Source of the DNA: Planctomycetaceae bacterium
Lineage (GTDB): Bacteria; Planctomycetota; Planctomycetia; Pirellulales; Pirellulaceae
Assembly (NCBI GenBank): GCA_007129635.1
Contig: SKVE01000851.1
Coordinates: 1-5,069, forward strand
Direction of reading: 5' to 3'
Length of the DNA: 5,069 bases
The notes under the pieces are model-generated. The model was given only the letters and a program-made list of their open reading frames with translations, did no database searches and was not told where the DNA came from. Shown here piece by piece: positions 1 to 5,069 of the stretch (the first letter of the stretch is position 1; the number at the start of each line of letters is the position of its first letter). The position numbers and the translations under genes are program-made.

Positions 1-200
1 AATTGATCGAGGTCTTCGAGCGGCCGTTGGCCGACATCCCCGGGATGATCGCCAGCGGCGAGATCGCTCACAGCCTGGTCATCACCGCATTTTCTCTGAT
101 GGGTTTGGTCGCTCCTGTGCTGAAGCCATCCGCTCGGGTATCCGACGCAGCCGATGACGGAAAACCTGTTCTTAACAACTTACACGGAGAACCAAAATGA
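1..200 (+). CDS. Probable Nudix hydrolase, C-terminal end only (5' end outside window)
   Basis: An open reading frame enters from the left edge (first whole codon at position 3) and ends at the TGA at 198-200, leaving about 66 codons. The first half reads IEVFERPLADIP, then a GEIAHSLVITAF segment. This resembles the C-terminal strand and last helix of Nudix hydrolases of the ADP-ribose pyrophosphatase type, where a residue run such as 'EVxEVPLxEV..., ..GEIxHSLVxxAF' follows the catalytic Nudix box. The Nudix box itself (GX5EX7REUXEEXGU) would lie upstream of the window, so the catalytic residues cannot be checked. About 30 residues after the AFSLMGL segment form a polar, probably unstructured tail. 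The stop codon overlaps the next start codon as ATGA, indicating co-transcription and coupled translation. The family call rests on a short fragment and could be wrong; the reading frame itself is secure. Confidence 0.55.
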   Translation, partial: LIEVFERPLADIPGMIASGEIAHSLVITAFSLMGLVAPVLKPSARVSDAADDGKPVLNNLHGEPK

Positions 201-580
201 CGCTCAGCGAATATTTCCAACAGGCCCAGGGGGTTGGCGTCCTCGCGACCACCGACGCGGCCGGTCAAGTGAATCAGGCGATTTACGCCAAGCCCTATTT
301 CCTGGACCCCGCGGATGATGGGACATGCTGCTTTATCATGGCCGAACGGTTATCGCATGAAAATGTCTGGCGCAACCCGAGTGCCTCCTACCTGTTCATC
401 GAAGACGGCGGCGAATTTCTAGGGAAACGTTTGTCGCTGCGTGTCGTTGCAGAGGAAACGGATCCGGAAAAGATCCAGGCTGTCCATCGCGGTCTCTCGC
501 CGCCGATCAGCCAGCAGGAGAGCAAGTACCTGGTTTTTTTCCACGTCGAAGGGGTCCGACCTCTGCTGGGATCAAGGTAA
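197..580 (+). CDS. Pyridoxamine 5'-phosphate oxidase family protein (small FMN-binding split beta-barrel)
   Basis: This complete 127-residue protein starts at ATG 197, with a GGAGA ribosome binding site at 186-190 six bases upstream. The N-terminal part (residues 12-35: GVGVLATTD, then NQAIYAKPYF) is the first hairpin of the split beta-barrel fold. Residues 46-69 (FIMAERLSHENV, then NPSASYLFIEDG) carry the pattern seen in small PPOX-class flavoproteins that bind FMN or a related cofactor as dimers. Residues 77-84 (KRLSLRVV) and 111-125 (YLVFFHVEGVRPLLG) supply the closing strands. The length fits this small subfamily and is far short of true PdxH (about 210 residues), so vitamin B6 synthesis should not be assumed. 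The substrate is unknown. No signal peptide or membrane segment is seen, so it is probably cytoplasmic. It lies between a Nudix-like gene (4-base overlap) and an aldo/keto reductase (4-base gap), suggesting a redox or nucleotide-related role, which is inference only. Confidence 0.85.
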   Translation: MTLSEYFQQAQGVGVLATTDAAGQVNQAIYAKPYFLDPADDGTCCFIMAERLSHENVWRNPSASYLFIEDGGEFLGKRLSLRVVAEETDPEKIQAVHRGLSPPISQQESKYLVFFHVEGVRPLLGSR

Positions 581-584
581 ATCG

Positions 585-1481
585 ATGATCAAAAGGAAGC
601 TGGGCCGGACCGGCCTGGAAGTCACGCCATTGGGCTACGGAAGCATGGGCCTGCGAGGCCCAAGGACTTGGGGCGTGCGCGTGGTGGAAGATCACGATGC
701 CGAACGCTTTCTAAACCTCGTCCTGGATTCGGGGATCAACTTCATCGATACATCGCCCGATTACGGAGTCAGCGAAGAGCGGATCGGCAGGTTCATCAGC
801 CAGCGGCGCGACGAGTTCTATTTGGCGACCAAGTGTGGCTGTGCCTATACCCAGCGTGAGGACCATCTGGAAATCGATCACGTTTGGCAACGGGACGTCA
901 TCCAAAAGAATATTGAAACCAGCCTGCGGCGGCTGAAGACCGATTATGTGGACGTCCTGCAGTTCCACGGCGGCGATGCCAAGACGCTGCAAGATCAGGG
1001 GTTGATCGATCTGTTGATGCAGTTCCGCCAGGAAGGAATCGTCCGATACCTGGGTGTCTCCAGCACGTTGCCCAAACTGCCTGACCTGATCGAATTGGGC
1101 GTGTTCGACACCTTCCAGATCCCGTATTCGTGCTTGGCACCGGAGCATCACGATTGGATCACGAGGGCAGCCGAAGGTGGTGCGGGCATCATCCTGCGCG
1201 GCGGCATCGCGCACGGTGGTCCGGATGCGGAGATCCAGCGCCCGGCGTTGAACGAGATCTGGAACCGCGCTCGCCTGGATCAAATCCTTCCGCAGGGCAT
1301 GAGCCGAGCCGAGCTGATCCTACGTTACACGCTGACCCATCCTCATTGCCACACCACCATCGTCGGCACCTGCGACCCCACCCACCTGGCAGAAAACCTG
1401 GCCGCCGTCGAGCGCGGGCCGCTGCCCACCGATCTGTACCAGGAAATCCGCGCCCAAGTCGCGGCGGTCAATGCATCCTAA
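585..1481 (+). CDS. Aldo/keto reductase
   Basis: This 298-residue NAD(P)H-dependent oxidoreductase has the TIM-barrel fold of the aldo/keto reductase superfamily and reduces carbonyls to alcohols (or the reverse). It opens with the typical MIKRKLGRTGLEVTPLGYGS. The catalytic tetrad is complete: D55 and Y60 in NFIDTSPDYG, K83 in LATKCG, and H128 in LQFHGG. Residues 118-128 (KTDYVDVLQFH) and 151-160 (GIVRYLGVSS) are further family blocks. Near the C-terminus TTIVGTCDPTHLAEN (257-271) matches the nucleotide-phosphate-binding loop. The reading frame stays open back to an ATG at 441, but that would overlap the previous gene by 140 bases with an arginine-rich, non-homologous leader. ATG 585 has an AAGG at 574-577 and begins exactly at the conserved N-terminus, so it is preferred. 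No iron-sulfur cysteine cluster follows the barrel. The true substrate cannot be inferred. It is the last gene of its operon. Confidence 0.93.
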   Translation: MIKRKLGRTGLEVTPLGYGSMGLRGPRTWGVRVVEDHDAERFLNLVLDSGINFIDTSPDYGVSEERIGRFISQRRDEFYLATKCGCAYTQREDHLEIDHVWQRDVIQKNIETSLRRLKTDYVDVLQFHGGDAKTLQDQGLIDLLMQFRQEGIVRYLGVSSTLPKLPDLIELGVFDTFQIPYSCLAPEHHDWITRAAEGGAGIILRGGIAHGGPDAEIQRPALNEIWNRARLDQILPQGMSRAELILRYTLTHPHCHTTIVGTCDPTHLAENLAAVERGPLPTDLYQEIRAQVAAVNAS

Positions 1482-1506
1482 CGCGGACATGCGTTGAGTA
1501 TCCGCG
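1482..1506 (+). repeat. Short inverted repeat directly after the aldo/keto reductase stop
   Basis: CGCGGA at 1482-1487 pairs exactly with TCCGCG at 1501-1506 across a 13-base loop. It starts on the base after the TAA stop codon at 1479-1481. It could protect the 3' end of the upstream transcript or assist termination. No T-run follows, and a six-base dyad in GC-rich DNA can arise by chance, so this is a weak call. Confidence 0.22.
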
Positions 1507-1703
1507 GCACGCCCGTTGCGCGATCGCAAACCCTCCCTGGCAACCTTGTGAACGCTGGCAGTCTCGGTTCGGGAGAGTTCGCAAAGGGGGTGCGATCTTG
1601 GCCCATGAGAAGTATTTTAGTGCGTCGCGATCTGCTCGATGCAGCCCGTCCGTATTTCTGACGATTCGATCGCTTGATCCTCGCGTTGACAGACTCGGTT
1701 GCG

Positions 1704-1724
1704 CTCGTCAAACTGACGAGTTTT
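1704..1724 (+). terminator. Hairpin with T-run: candidate intrinsic terminator or leader attenuator/operator
   Basis: CTCGTCA (1704-1710) and TGACGAG (1714-1720) are perfect reverse complements separated by AAC, and TTTT follows at 1721-1724. A 7-bp stem plus T-run is the outline of a Rho-independent terminator. It is rather short, has only four G-C pairs and a tight loop, and sits 222 bases past the reductase stop but only 38 bases before the argB start. It may therefore end read-through from the upstream operon, act as an attenuator in an argB leader, or be a double-stranded protein-binding dyad near the argB promoter. The structure is seen directly; its role is inferred. Confidence 0.45.
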
Positions 1725-1729
1725 CCTGA

Positions 1730-1738
1730 TGCTATTGT
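1730..1738 (+). promoter_or_regulatory. Weak candidate extended -10 promoter for argB operon
   Basis: TGCTATTGT gives a TGn extension plus a TATTGT hexamer, four of six matches to TATAAT. It would start transcription near 1745, leaving a short leader that still contains the GGAG at 1751-1754. No good -35 hexamer stands 16-18 bases upstream. A perfect TTGACA is present at 1686-1691, but the hexamer 17 bases after it (CAAACT) is poor and falls inside the hairpin. Promoter consensus in this organism is unknown, so this is only a candidate. Confidence 0.2.
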
Positions 1739-1750
1739 CTCGCCAAACGC

Positions 1751-1754
1751 GGAG
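1751..1754 (+). promoter_or_regulatory. Ribosome binding site fixing the GTG start of argB
   Basis: GGAG lies 8 bases before the GTG at 1763. No ATG with a comparable site lies in the same frame nearby, and the protein from this GTG includes the N-terminal helix expected for one class of acetylglutamate kinases. This supports the GTG as the start. Confidence 0.65.
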
Positions 1755-1762
1755 TCCTCTAC

Positions 1763-2641
1763 GTGCAAGAAGCCATCGCGAAAGCGGATACGTTGATCGA
1801 AGCCCTGGGCTGGATCCGGAGATTCCGCGACAAGGTGACCGTGATCAAATTGGGCGGCAGCGTGCTGGAGCGACCGGAAGCGCTGCTGCACGTGTTGATC
1901 GACATCGTGTTCATGGAGACGGTCGGGATGCGTCCGGTCATCGTGCATGGCGGCGGCAAGGCGATCAGCCGCGCGATGGACCAGGCGGGTATCGAGCCTC
2001 GGTTTATTCAGGGACGCCGTTACACGGACGATCGCTCGTTGGAGATCGTCGAACGCGTGCTCGGGTACGAATTGAACGAACATTTGGCACAGCGGATCGA
2101 GCAGCTAGGCGGTCGCGCGATGAATCTGAACTTCCGGACGACCAATGTGTTGTTCGGCGAACGCATTCAGTTGACCGACGAGCACGGTCAGCCCGTGGAT
2201 CTGGGACATGTGGGCCAGGTGACGCGGGTGGATCGTCTGGTGATCGACAACCTTTGCTATTCGGGGCAGGTGCCGGTCATCCCGTCGTTGTGCCTGGGCT
2301 CCGATGGCGAGAAGCTGAACGTCAACGCGGATACGGCGGCCATGGCGGTCGCCCAGGCTTTGGGAGCGGAGAAGCTGGTGTTTTTGAGCGATGTGAGCGG
2401 CGTGTTGCTCGATCGGAACGATCCGGATTCGCTGATCCATTCGCTGAATGCGGCTGAGGCTCGTCGTCTGGTCCAGGAAGGTTTGGTCGGTGATGGCATG
2501 ATCCCCAAAGTCGAAGCCTGCGTCGAAACACTCAGCAAGGGAGTGCGTAAGATCCATATCGTCGACGGTCGCATCCGCCATTCTCTGCTATTAGAGATTT
2601 ACACGACCAGCGGGGTCGGTACGGAGATTGTGCTCGAATAA
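1763..2641 (+). CDS. argB: Acetylglutamate kinase (N-acetyl-L-glutamate 5-phosphotransferase)
   Basis: ArgB transfers a phosphate from ATP to N-acetyl-L-glutamate, the second step of the acetylated arginine pathway, in the cytoplasm. The 292-residue protein has the amino-acid-kinase fold. VIKLGGS (27-33) carries the catalytic lysine K29, and HGGGK (62-66) is the glycine-rich loop. LNVNAD (185-190) forms part of the substrate site, LSDVSGV (208-214) lines the ATP site, and GDGMIPK (243-249) carries the second catalytic lysine K249. An extra N-terminal helix (about residues 3-22) and the C-terminal [16 protein letters not shown] segment (273-288) match the arginine-inhibited, hexameric kinases such as those of Pseudomonas and Thermotoga, and not the short arginine-insensitive E. 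coli enzyme. Feedback inhibition by arginine is therefore likely but inferred. It starts with GTG and is the first gene of argBDF-rph. Confidence 0.97.
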   Translation: MQEAIAKADTLIEALGWIRRFRDKVTVIKLGGSVLERPEALLHVLIDIVFMETVGMRPVIVHGGGKAISRAMDQAGIEPRFIQGRRYTDDRSLEIVERVLGYELNEHLAQRIEQLGGRAMNLNFRTTNVLFGERIQLTDEHGQPVDLGHVGQVTRVDRLVIDNLCYSGQVPVIPSLCLGSDGEKLNVNADTAAMAVAQALGAEKLVFLSDVSGVLLDRNDPDSLIHSLNAAEARRLVQEGLVGDGMIPKVEACVETLSKGVRKIHIVDGRIRHSLLLEIYTTSGVGTEIVLE

Positions 2642-2647
2642 TCCATC

Positions 2648-2651
2648 GGAG
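2648..2651 (+). promoter_or_regulatory. Ribosome binding site deciding the argD start
   Basis: Two in-frame GTG codons, at 2651 and 2657, could start argD. The only Shine-Dalgarno-like sequence, GGAG at 2648-2651, overlaps the first GTG but lies 5 bases before the second. The second is thus the better placed start. The difference is two residues. Confidence 0.6.
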
Positions 2652-2656
2652 TGCTT

Positions 2657-3862
2657 GTGACAAGCGTAAACCATCTATCTTCTGCGGAAACCATCCAGCT
2701 CTTTGAACGCTACGTGATTCCGAATTACGTTCGGTATCCGGTGAACCTGGTGCGCGGCGAGGGTTCGTATGTGTGGGACAGCGAAGGCCAGCGGTACCTG
2801 GATCTGTTCCCGGGCTGGGGCTGCAACCTGCTGGGGCATTGTCCAGCGCCCGTGGTCCAAGCGGTCCAGCAGCAGGTGGCGACGTTGATCCACGTGCCGA
2901 ACACGTGGCACATCGAGCACCAGGGACGCTGGGCACAGATGCTGTGCGAGCGCAGCTTTGACGCTCAAGCCTTCTTCTGCAACTCGGGAACCGAAGCCAA
3001 CGAAGCGGCCATCAAGCTGGCACGACTGCACACGCCGCCCGATCGTTACAAGATCATCACGTTCACCGGCGGTTTCCACGGCCGCACCCTGGGCTCGACC
3101 GCCGCGACCGCTCAACCCAAATACCACGAGGGATTGGGCCCGTTGATGGCCGGATTTGTCTACGTCCCGTTCGGCGACCTGGACGCGGTGCGTCAGCGGA
3201 TCGACAACGAAACGGCGGCCATCATGATCGAGCCGATCCAAGGGGAAGGCGGCATCCGCATCCCGCCGGACGGGTTTTTGACCGGATTGCGCCAGTTGGC
3301 TGATGAACACGACTTGGTATTGATTTTTGACGAGGTTCAAACGGGTTGCGGACGCACGGGGCACTGGTTTGCTCATCAGCATTTCGACGTCGTGCCGGAT
3401 GTGATGACCCTGGCCAAATCCCTGTGTGGCGGCATCGCCGGCGGGGCGATGTTGGCGCGACGGGATATTGCACCCAGCTTGCGGCCCGGGATGCATGCGG
3501 CGACTTTCGGTGGCAATCCGATCGCCGCGCGAGCCGGGATCGCGGCGTTGGAGATGATCGAGAGCGAGCACCTGCTAGACAATGTGGCTCGCATCAGCGA
3601 CGTCTTCCGCCAACGTTTGGAAACCTTGCAATCGCAGTGCGATCTGATCCGCGAAGTCCGCGTGCTGGGCCTGATGATCGGCATCGAATTGGCGATCGAA
3701 GGAGCTCCGGCCGTCCAGGCCTGCATGCAGCGGCGACTGCTGATCAATTGCACGCAGGGCAACGTGCTGCGTCTGTTGCCCGCGATGAATCTGACCGAAG
3801 AGCAAGCCGAGCAGGGTTGCGAGATCCTGGGCGAGGTGCTCGGGGAAATGACATCCAGTTAA
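2657..3862 (+). CDS. argD: Acetylornithine aminotransferase (PLP-dependent, class III)
   Basis: ArgD moves the amino group of glutamate onto N-acetylglutamate semialdehyde to give N-acetylornithine, using pyridoxal phosphate. Counting from GTG 2657 the protein has 401 residues, normal for the family. The phosphate-cup motif [11 protein letters not shown] is at 108-118, with FHGRTLGS at 140-147. EPIQGEGG is at 192-199. [14 protein letters not shown] (222-235) contains D225, which holds the pyridine nitrogen. TLAKSLCGG (251-259) carries the Schiff-base lysine K254, and HAATFGGNP (280-288) closes the site. The [10 protein letters not shown] wording differs from the more usual KALGGGxPIG, but no catalytic residue is missing. 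Class III relatives such as ornithine or succinylornithine aminotransferase share these motifs; the position between argB and argF settles the call. Many ArgD enzymes also serve lysine synthesis as DapC; that cannot be judged here. It begins 15 bases after argB. Confidence 0.95.
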   Translation: MTSVNHLSSAETIQLFERYVIPNYVRYPVNLVRGEGSYVWDSEGQRYLDLFPGWGCNLLGHCPAPVVQAVQQQVATLIHVPNTWHIEHQGRWAQMLCERSFDAQAFFCNSGTEANEAAIKLARLHTPPDRYKIITFTGGFHGRTLGSTAATAQPKYHEGLGPLMAGFVYVPFGDLDAVRQRIDNETAAIMIEPIQGEGGIRIPPDGFLTGLRQLADEHDLVLIFDEVQTGCGRTGHWFAHQHFDVVPDVMTLAKSLCGGIAGGAMLARRDIAPSLRPGMHAATFGGNPIAARAGIAALEMIESEHLLDNVARISDVFRQRLETLQSQCDLIREVRVLGLMIGIELAIEGAPAVQACMQRRLLINCTQGNVLRLLPAMNLTEEQAEQGCEILGEVLGEMTSS

Positions 3863-3876
3863 AGGATATACTTGCC

Positions 3877-4794
3877 ATGCGACATGTACTGACGTTATTC
3901 GAACTGACGGCGGCCGAAATCCAGCGCGTCTTCGAGGTCACCGAGGAACTGAAAACGCAATGGAAGCAAGGCCAGCGTCAGCCGTTGCTGGCCGGCCGCG
4001 TGATGGGGTTGCTGTTCGAAAAACCTTCGCTGCGCACCCGAGTCAGCTTCGAAACCGGGATGGCTCAACTGGGCGGCAGCAGCCTGTTTCTGGGCGAAGA
4101 TGTCGGCTGGGGCACGCGCGAGGCGCTCTCGGATTTCTCGCGGGTGTTGAGCCAGTACGTCGATGTGCTGGTCTGCCGCGCGAAAGCTCATCGTACCGTC
4201 GAAAGCCTGGCGGAACACGCCACCTGTCCCGTCATCAACGGCTTGACCGACCAGGCGCATCCCTGCCAGGCCTTGGCCGATCTGTACACGATGCGCGAAA
4301 TCCACGGGGAATTGGCAGGCCAAAAACTGGCGTACATCGGCGACGCGAACAACGTCGCCAGCAGCCTGCTGCTGGGCTGTGCTCGGTTGGGCGTCCAGTT
4401 CGCCATCGCCTCGCCGCCCGGCTACGACTTCGACCCGCAGTTCGTAGCGCAAGTCAAGCGGGAACATCCGCAGATGGAGTTTCTCGAAACCCGTGACCCG
4501 ATCGCAGCGGTGCGAGACGCGTCGGCTGTCTATACGGACGTGTGGGTCAGCATGGGCCAGGAAGCCCAAAGAGACGAGCGAATTCAGGCCTTTGCCGATT
4601 ACCAGGTCAATCATGATCTGATGCAGCAGGCAGCGCCGAACGCCTGTTTTCTACACTGCTTGCCCGCGCGGCGAGGCGAGGAGGTCACGGACCAAGTGCT
4701 GGATGGGCCGCAGAGCGCCGTGGTACAGCAGGCGGGCAATCGCATGCATGCCCAGAAAGGCTTGTTGGCCTGGTTGCTGGGAGCCGCATCATGA
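3877..4794 (+). CDS. argF: Ornithine carbamoyltransferase
   Basis: ArgF joins carbamoyl phosphate to L-ornithine to give citrulline, the sixth step of arginine synthesis, normally as a cytoplasmic trimer. The ATG at 3877 has AAGGA at 3862-3866 ten bases upstream, 14 bases after the argD stop. The frame is open far upstream inside argD, but only this start gives a family-length protein of 305 residues. The carbamoyl-phosphate loop [12 protein letters not shown] is at 48-59, where most enzymes have STRTR. HPCQ is at 128-131, and GDANNVASS (155-163) provides ornithine-binding residues. DVWVSMGQE (221-229) is the SMG loop, and [11 protein letters not shown] (260-270) contains the mobile cysteine C261. 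The SMG loop and HCLP motif argue for ornithine and not acetyl- or succinylornithine as substrate, and argue against aspartate carbamoyltransferase. The stop overlaps the rph start as ATGA. Confidence 0.95.
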   Translation: MRHVLTLFELTAAEIQRVFEVTEELKTQWKQGQRQPLLAGRVMGLLFEKPSLRTRVSFETGMAQLGGSSLFLGEDVGWGTREALSDFSRVLSQYVDVLVCRAKAHRTVESLAEHATCPVINGLTDQAHPCQALADLYTMREIHGELAGQKLAYIGDANNVASSLLLGCARLGVQFAIASPPGYDFDPQFVAQVKREHPQMEFLETRDPIAAVRDASAVYTDVWVSMGQEAQRDERIQAFADYQVNHDLMQQAAPNACFLHCLPARRGEEVTDQVLDGPQSAVVQQAGNRMHAQKGLLAWLLGAAS

Positions 4795-5069
4795 GCCGTA
4801 CCGAGGATTCATTGCGGCCGGTCCAGGTCCAACGAGGCTTTACCCGACAGGCGGCCGGCAGCGTGCTGTACCAGGCCGGACAGACCGTCGTGCTGTGCAC
4901 GGCCAGCGTCGAGGACAAGGTCCCGCCCTGGATGGCCGGACAAGGAAAAGGGTGGATCACCGCCGAATATAACATGCTGCCCGGCAGCACCCAGCCGCGA
5001 AAGTCGAGGGAACGATCCGGCAAACTGGACGGCCGCACGGCCGAGATCCAGCGTCTGATCGGGCGAAGC
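4791..5069 (+). CDS. rph: Ribonuclease PH, N-terminal part (3' end outside window)
   Basis: RNase PH is a phosphate-dependent 3'-to-5' exoribonuclease that trims the 3' ends of tRNA precursors and acts as a hexameric ring. The window shows 93 codons of an expected 240 or so, with no stop. [19 protein letters not shown] (8-26), VLCTASVED (34-42), [18 protein letters not shown] (50-67) and [14 protein letters not shown] (80-93) follow the family in order. R82 in the GRT motif corresponds to the phosphate-binding R86 of the E. coli enzyme; the second phosphate-binding arginine (R126 in E. coli) lies beyond the edge. The ATG at 4791 overlaps the argF stop (ATGA) and has GGGAG at 4779-4783 seven bases upstream, inside argF. 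This implies co-transcription and translational coupling with argF. The first 7 residues precede the conserved LRP start and are variable in the family. Confidence 0.93.
   Translation, partial: MSRTEDSLRPVQVQRGFTRQAAGSVLYQAGQTVVLCTASVEDKVPPWMAGQGKGWITAEYNMLPGSTQPRKSRERSGKLDGRTAEIQRLIGRS

Larger units (their letters stand above)
1482..1762. other. Intergenic region between the aldo/keto reductase gene and argB
   Basis: These 281 bases carry no gene that I can support. Reading frames that cross the region in other frames run into argB or the reductase gene and give arginine-rich, unrecognisable proteins. The gap contains a weak dyad just after the reductase stop, a hairpin with a T-run at 1704-1724, a TTGACA at 1686-1691, a TGCTATTGT extended -10-like element at 1730-1738, and the argB ribosome binding site at 1751-1754. 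It is the only place in the window long enough for a promoter, so the argB operon promoter most likely lies here. No ArgR-like box (TNTGAAT-type half-sites), T-box or tRNA-like fold was noticed by eye. Confidence 0.7.

Noticed and set aside
1520..1527. GCGATCGC palindrome (HIP1-like octamer)
   Set aside because: Only this one copy was noticed in the gap and nothing else suggests cyanobacteria. An eight-base palindrome in GC-rich DNA needs no special explanation.
1537..1560. CTGGCA direct repeat in the gap, considered as a possible regulator site or RNA fold
   Set aside because: It is two six-base copies only, without flanking symmetry or a foldable arm. No tRNA cloverleaf or riboswitch core could be drawn around it.
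1686..1714. TTGACA followed at 17 bases by CAAACT as a sigma-70-type promoter
   Set aside because: The -35 hexamer is perfect but the -10 matches only three of six bases and falls inside the hairpin, so it is mentioned only as an alternative and not called as a feature.
1130..1729. Plus-strand frame overlapping the end of the reductase gene and the gap
   Set aside because: Its first part is a frame-shifted reading of the reductase gene and its product is Arg/Pro/His-rich with no family resemblance. It is an artefact of high GC content.
1478..2083. Long minus-strand reading frame covering the intergenic gap and the front of argB
   Set aside because: More than half of it is antisense to argB. 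The protein is rich in Arg, Asp, His and Gln with no recognisable motif, as expected for a complement-strand shadow in GC-rich DNA, and no ribosome binding site was convincing.
2675..3571. 298-codon minus-strand frame opposite argD
   Set aside because: It lies wholly antisense to a well-supported catalytic gene and its translation is not recognisable. Stop-free antisense frames are common in GC-rich coding DNA.
3895..4614. 239-codon minus-strand frame opposite argF
   Set aside because: It is completely antisense to argF, has no motif, and its composition mirrors argF codons.

Overview
The window is an ordinary, GC-rich bacterial chromosomal stretch with every gene on the + strand. It holds two tightly packed gene groups separated by one 281-base gap. 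I see no mobile element, CRISPR array, tRNA or rRNA. The organism cannot be named from the sequence alone. The GC-rich codon use, the mixed ATG/GTG starts, and the wording of the ArgD, ArgF and RNase PH proteins would fit a member of the Planctomycetota, possibly of the Pirellulales type. That is an impression from memory and not a demonstrated assignment.

Region 1 (1-1481) looks like the end of an operon. It contains the C-terminal end of a probable Nudix hydrolase, a small pyridoxamine-5'-phosphate-oxidase-like (split beta-barrel) flavoprotein, and a complete aldo/keto reductase with an intact Asp-Tyr-Lys-His tetrad. The first two genes overlap by 4 bases (ATGA) and the third follows after only 4 bases, so they are almost certainly co-transcribed. 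Their shared metabolic role is not evident, although all three families handle nucleotides or nucleotide cofactors.

Region 2 (1482-1762) has no convincing gene. It carries a perfect 7-bp inverted repeat with a 3-base loop followed by TTTT at 1704-1724, which is either a terminator or a regulatory dyad. It also holds weak promoter candidates and the ribosome binding site of argB.

Region 3 (1763-5069) is an arginine biosynthesis operon, argB-argD-argF, running into the start of rph (RNase PH). ArgB phosphorylates N-acetylglutamate, ArgD forms N-acetylornithine by transamination, and ArgF carbamoylates ornithine to citrulline. The reductase ArgC, the deacetylating enzyme ArgJ (or ArgE), and ArgG/ArgH are not in this window and must be encoded elsewhere. 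Gaps are 15 and 14 bases within argBDF. The argF stop overlaps the rph start by 4 bases, so a 3'-exoribonuclease that matures tRNA appears to be translationally coupled to amino acid synthesis. The rph gene is cut by the window end after 93 codons.

Nothing here amounts to an undescribed system. The points most worth a second look are the dyad in front of argB, the argF-rph coupling, and family-level residue variants in ArgF.
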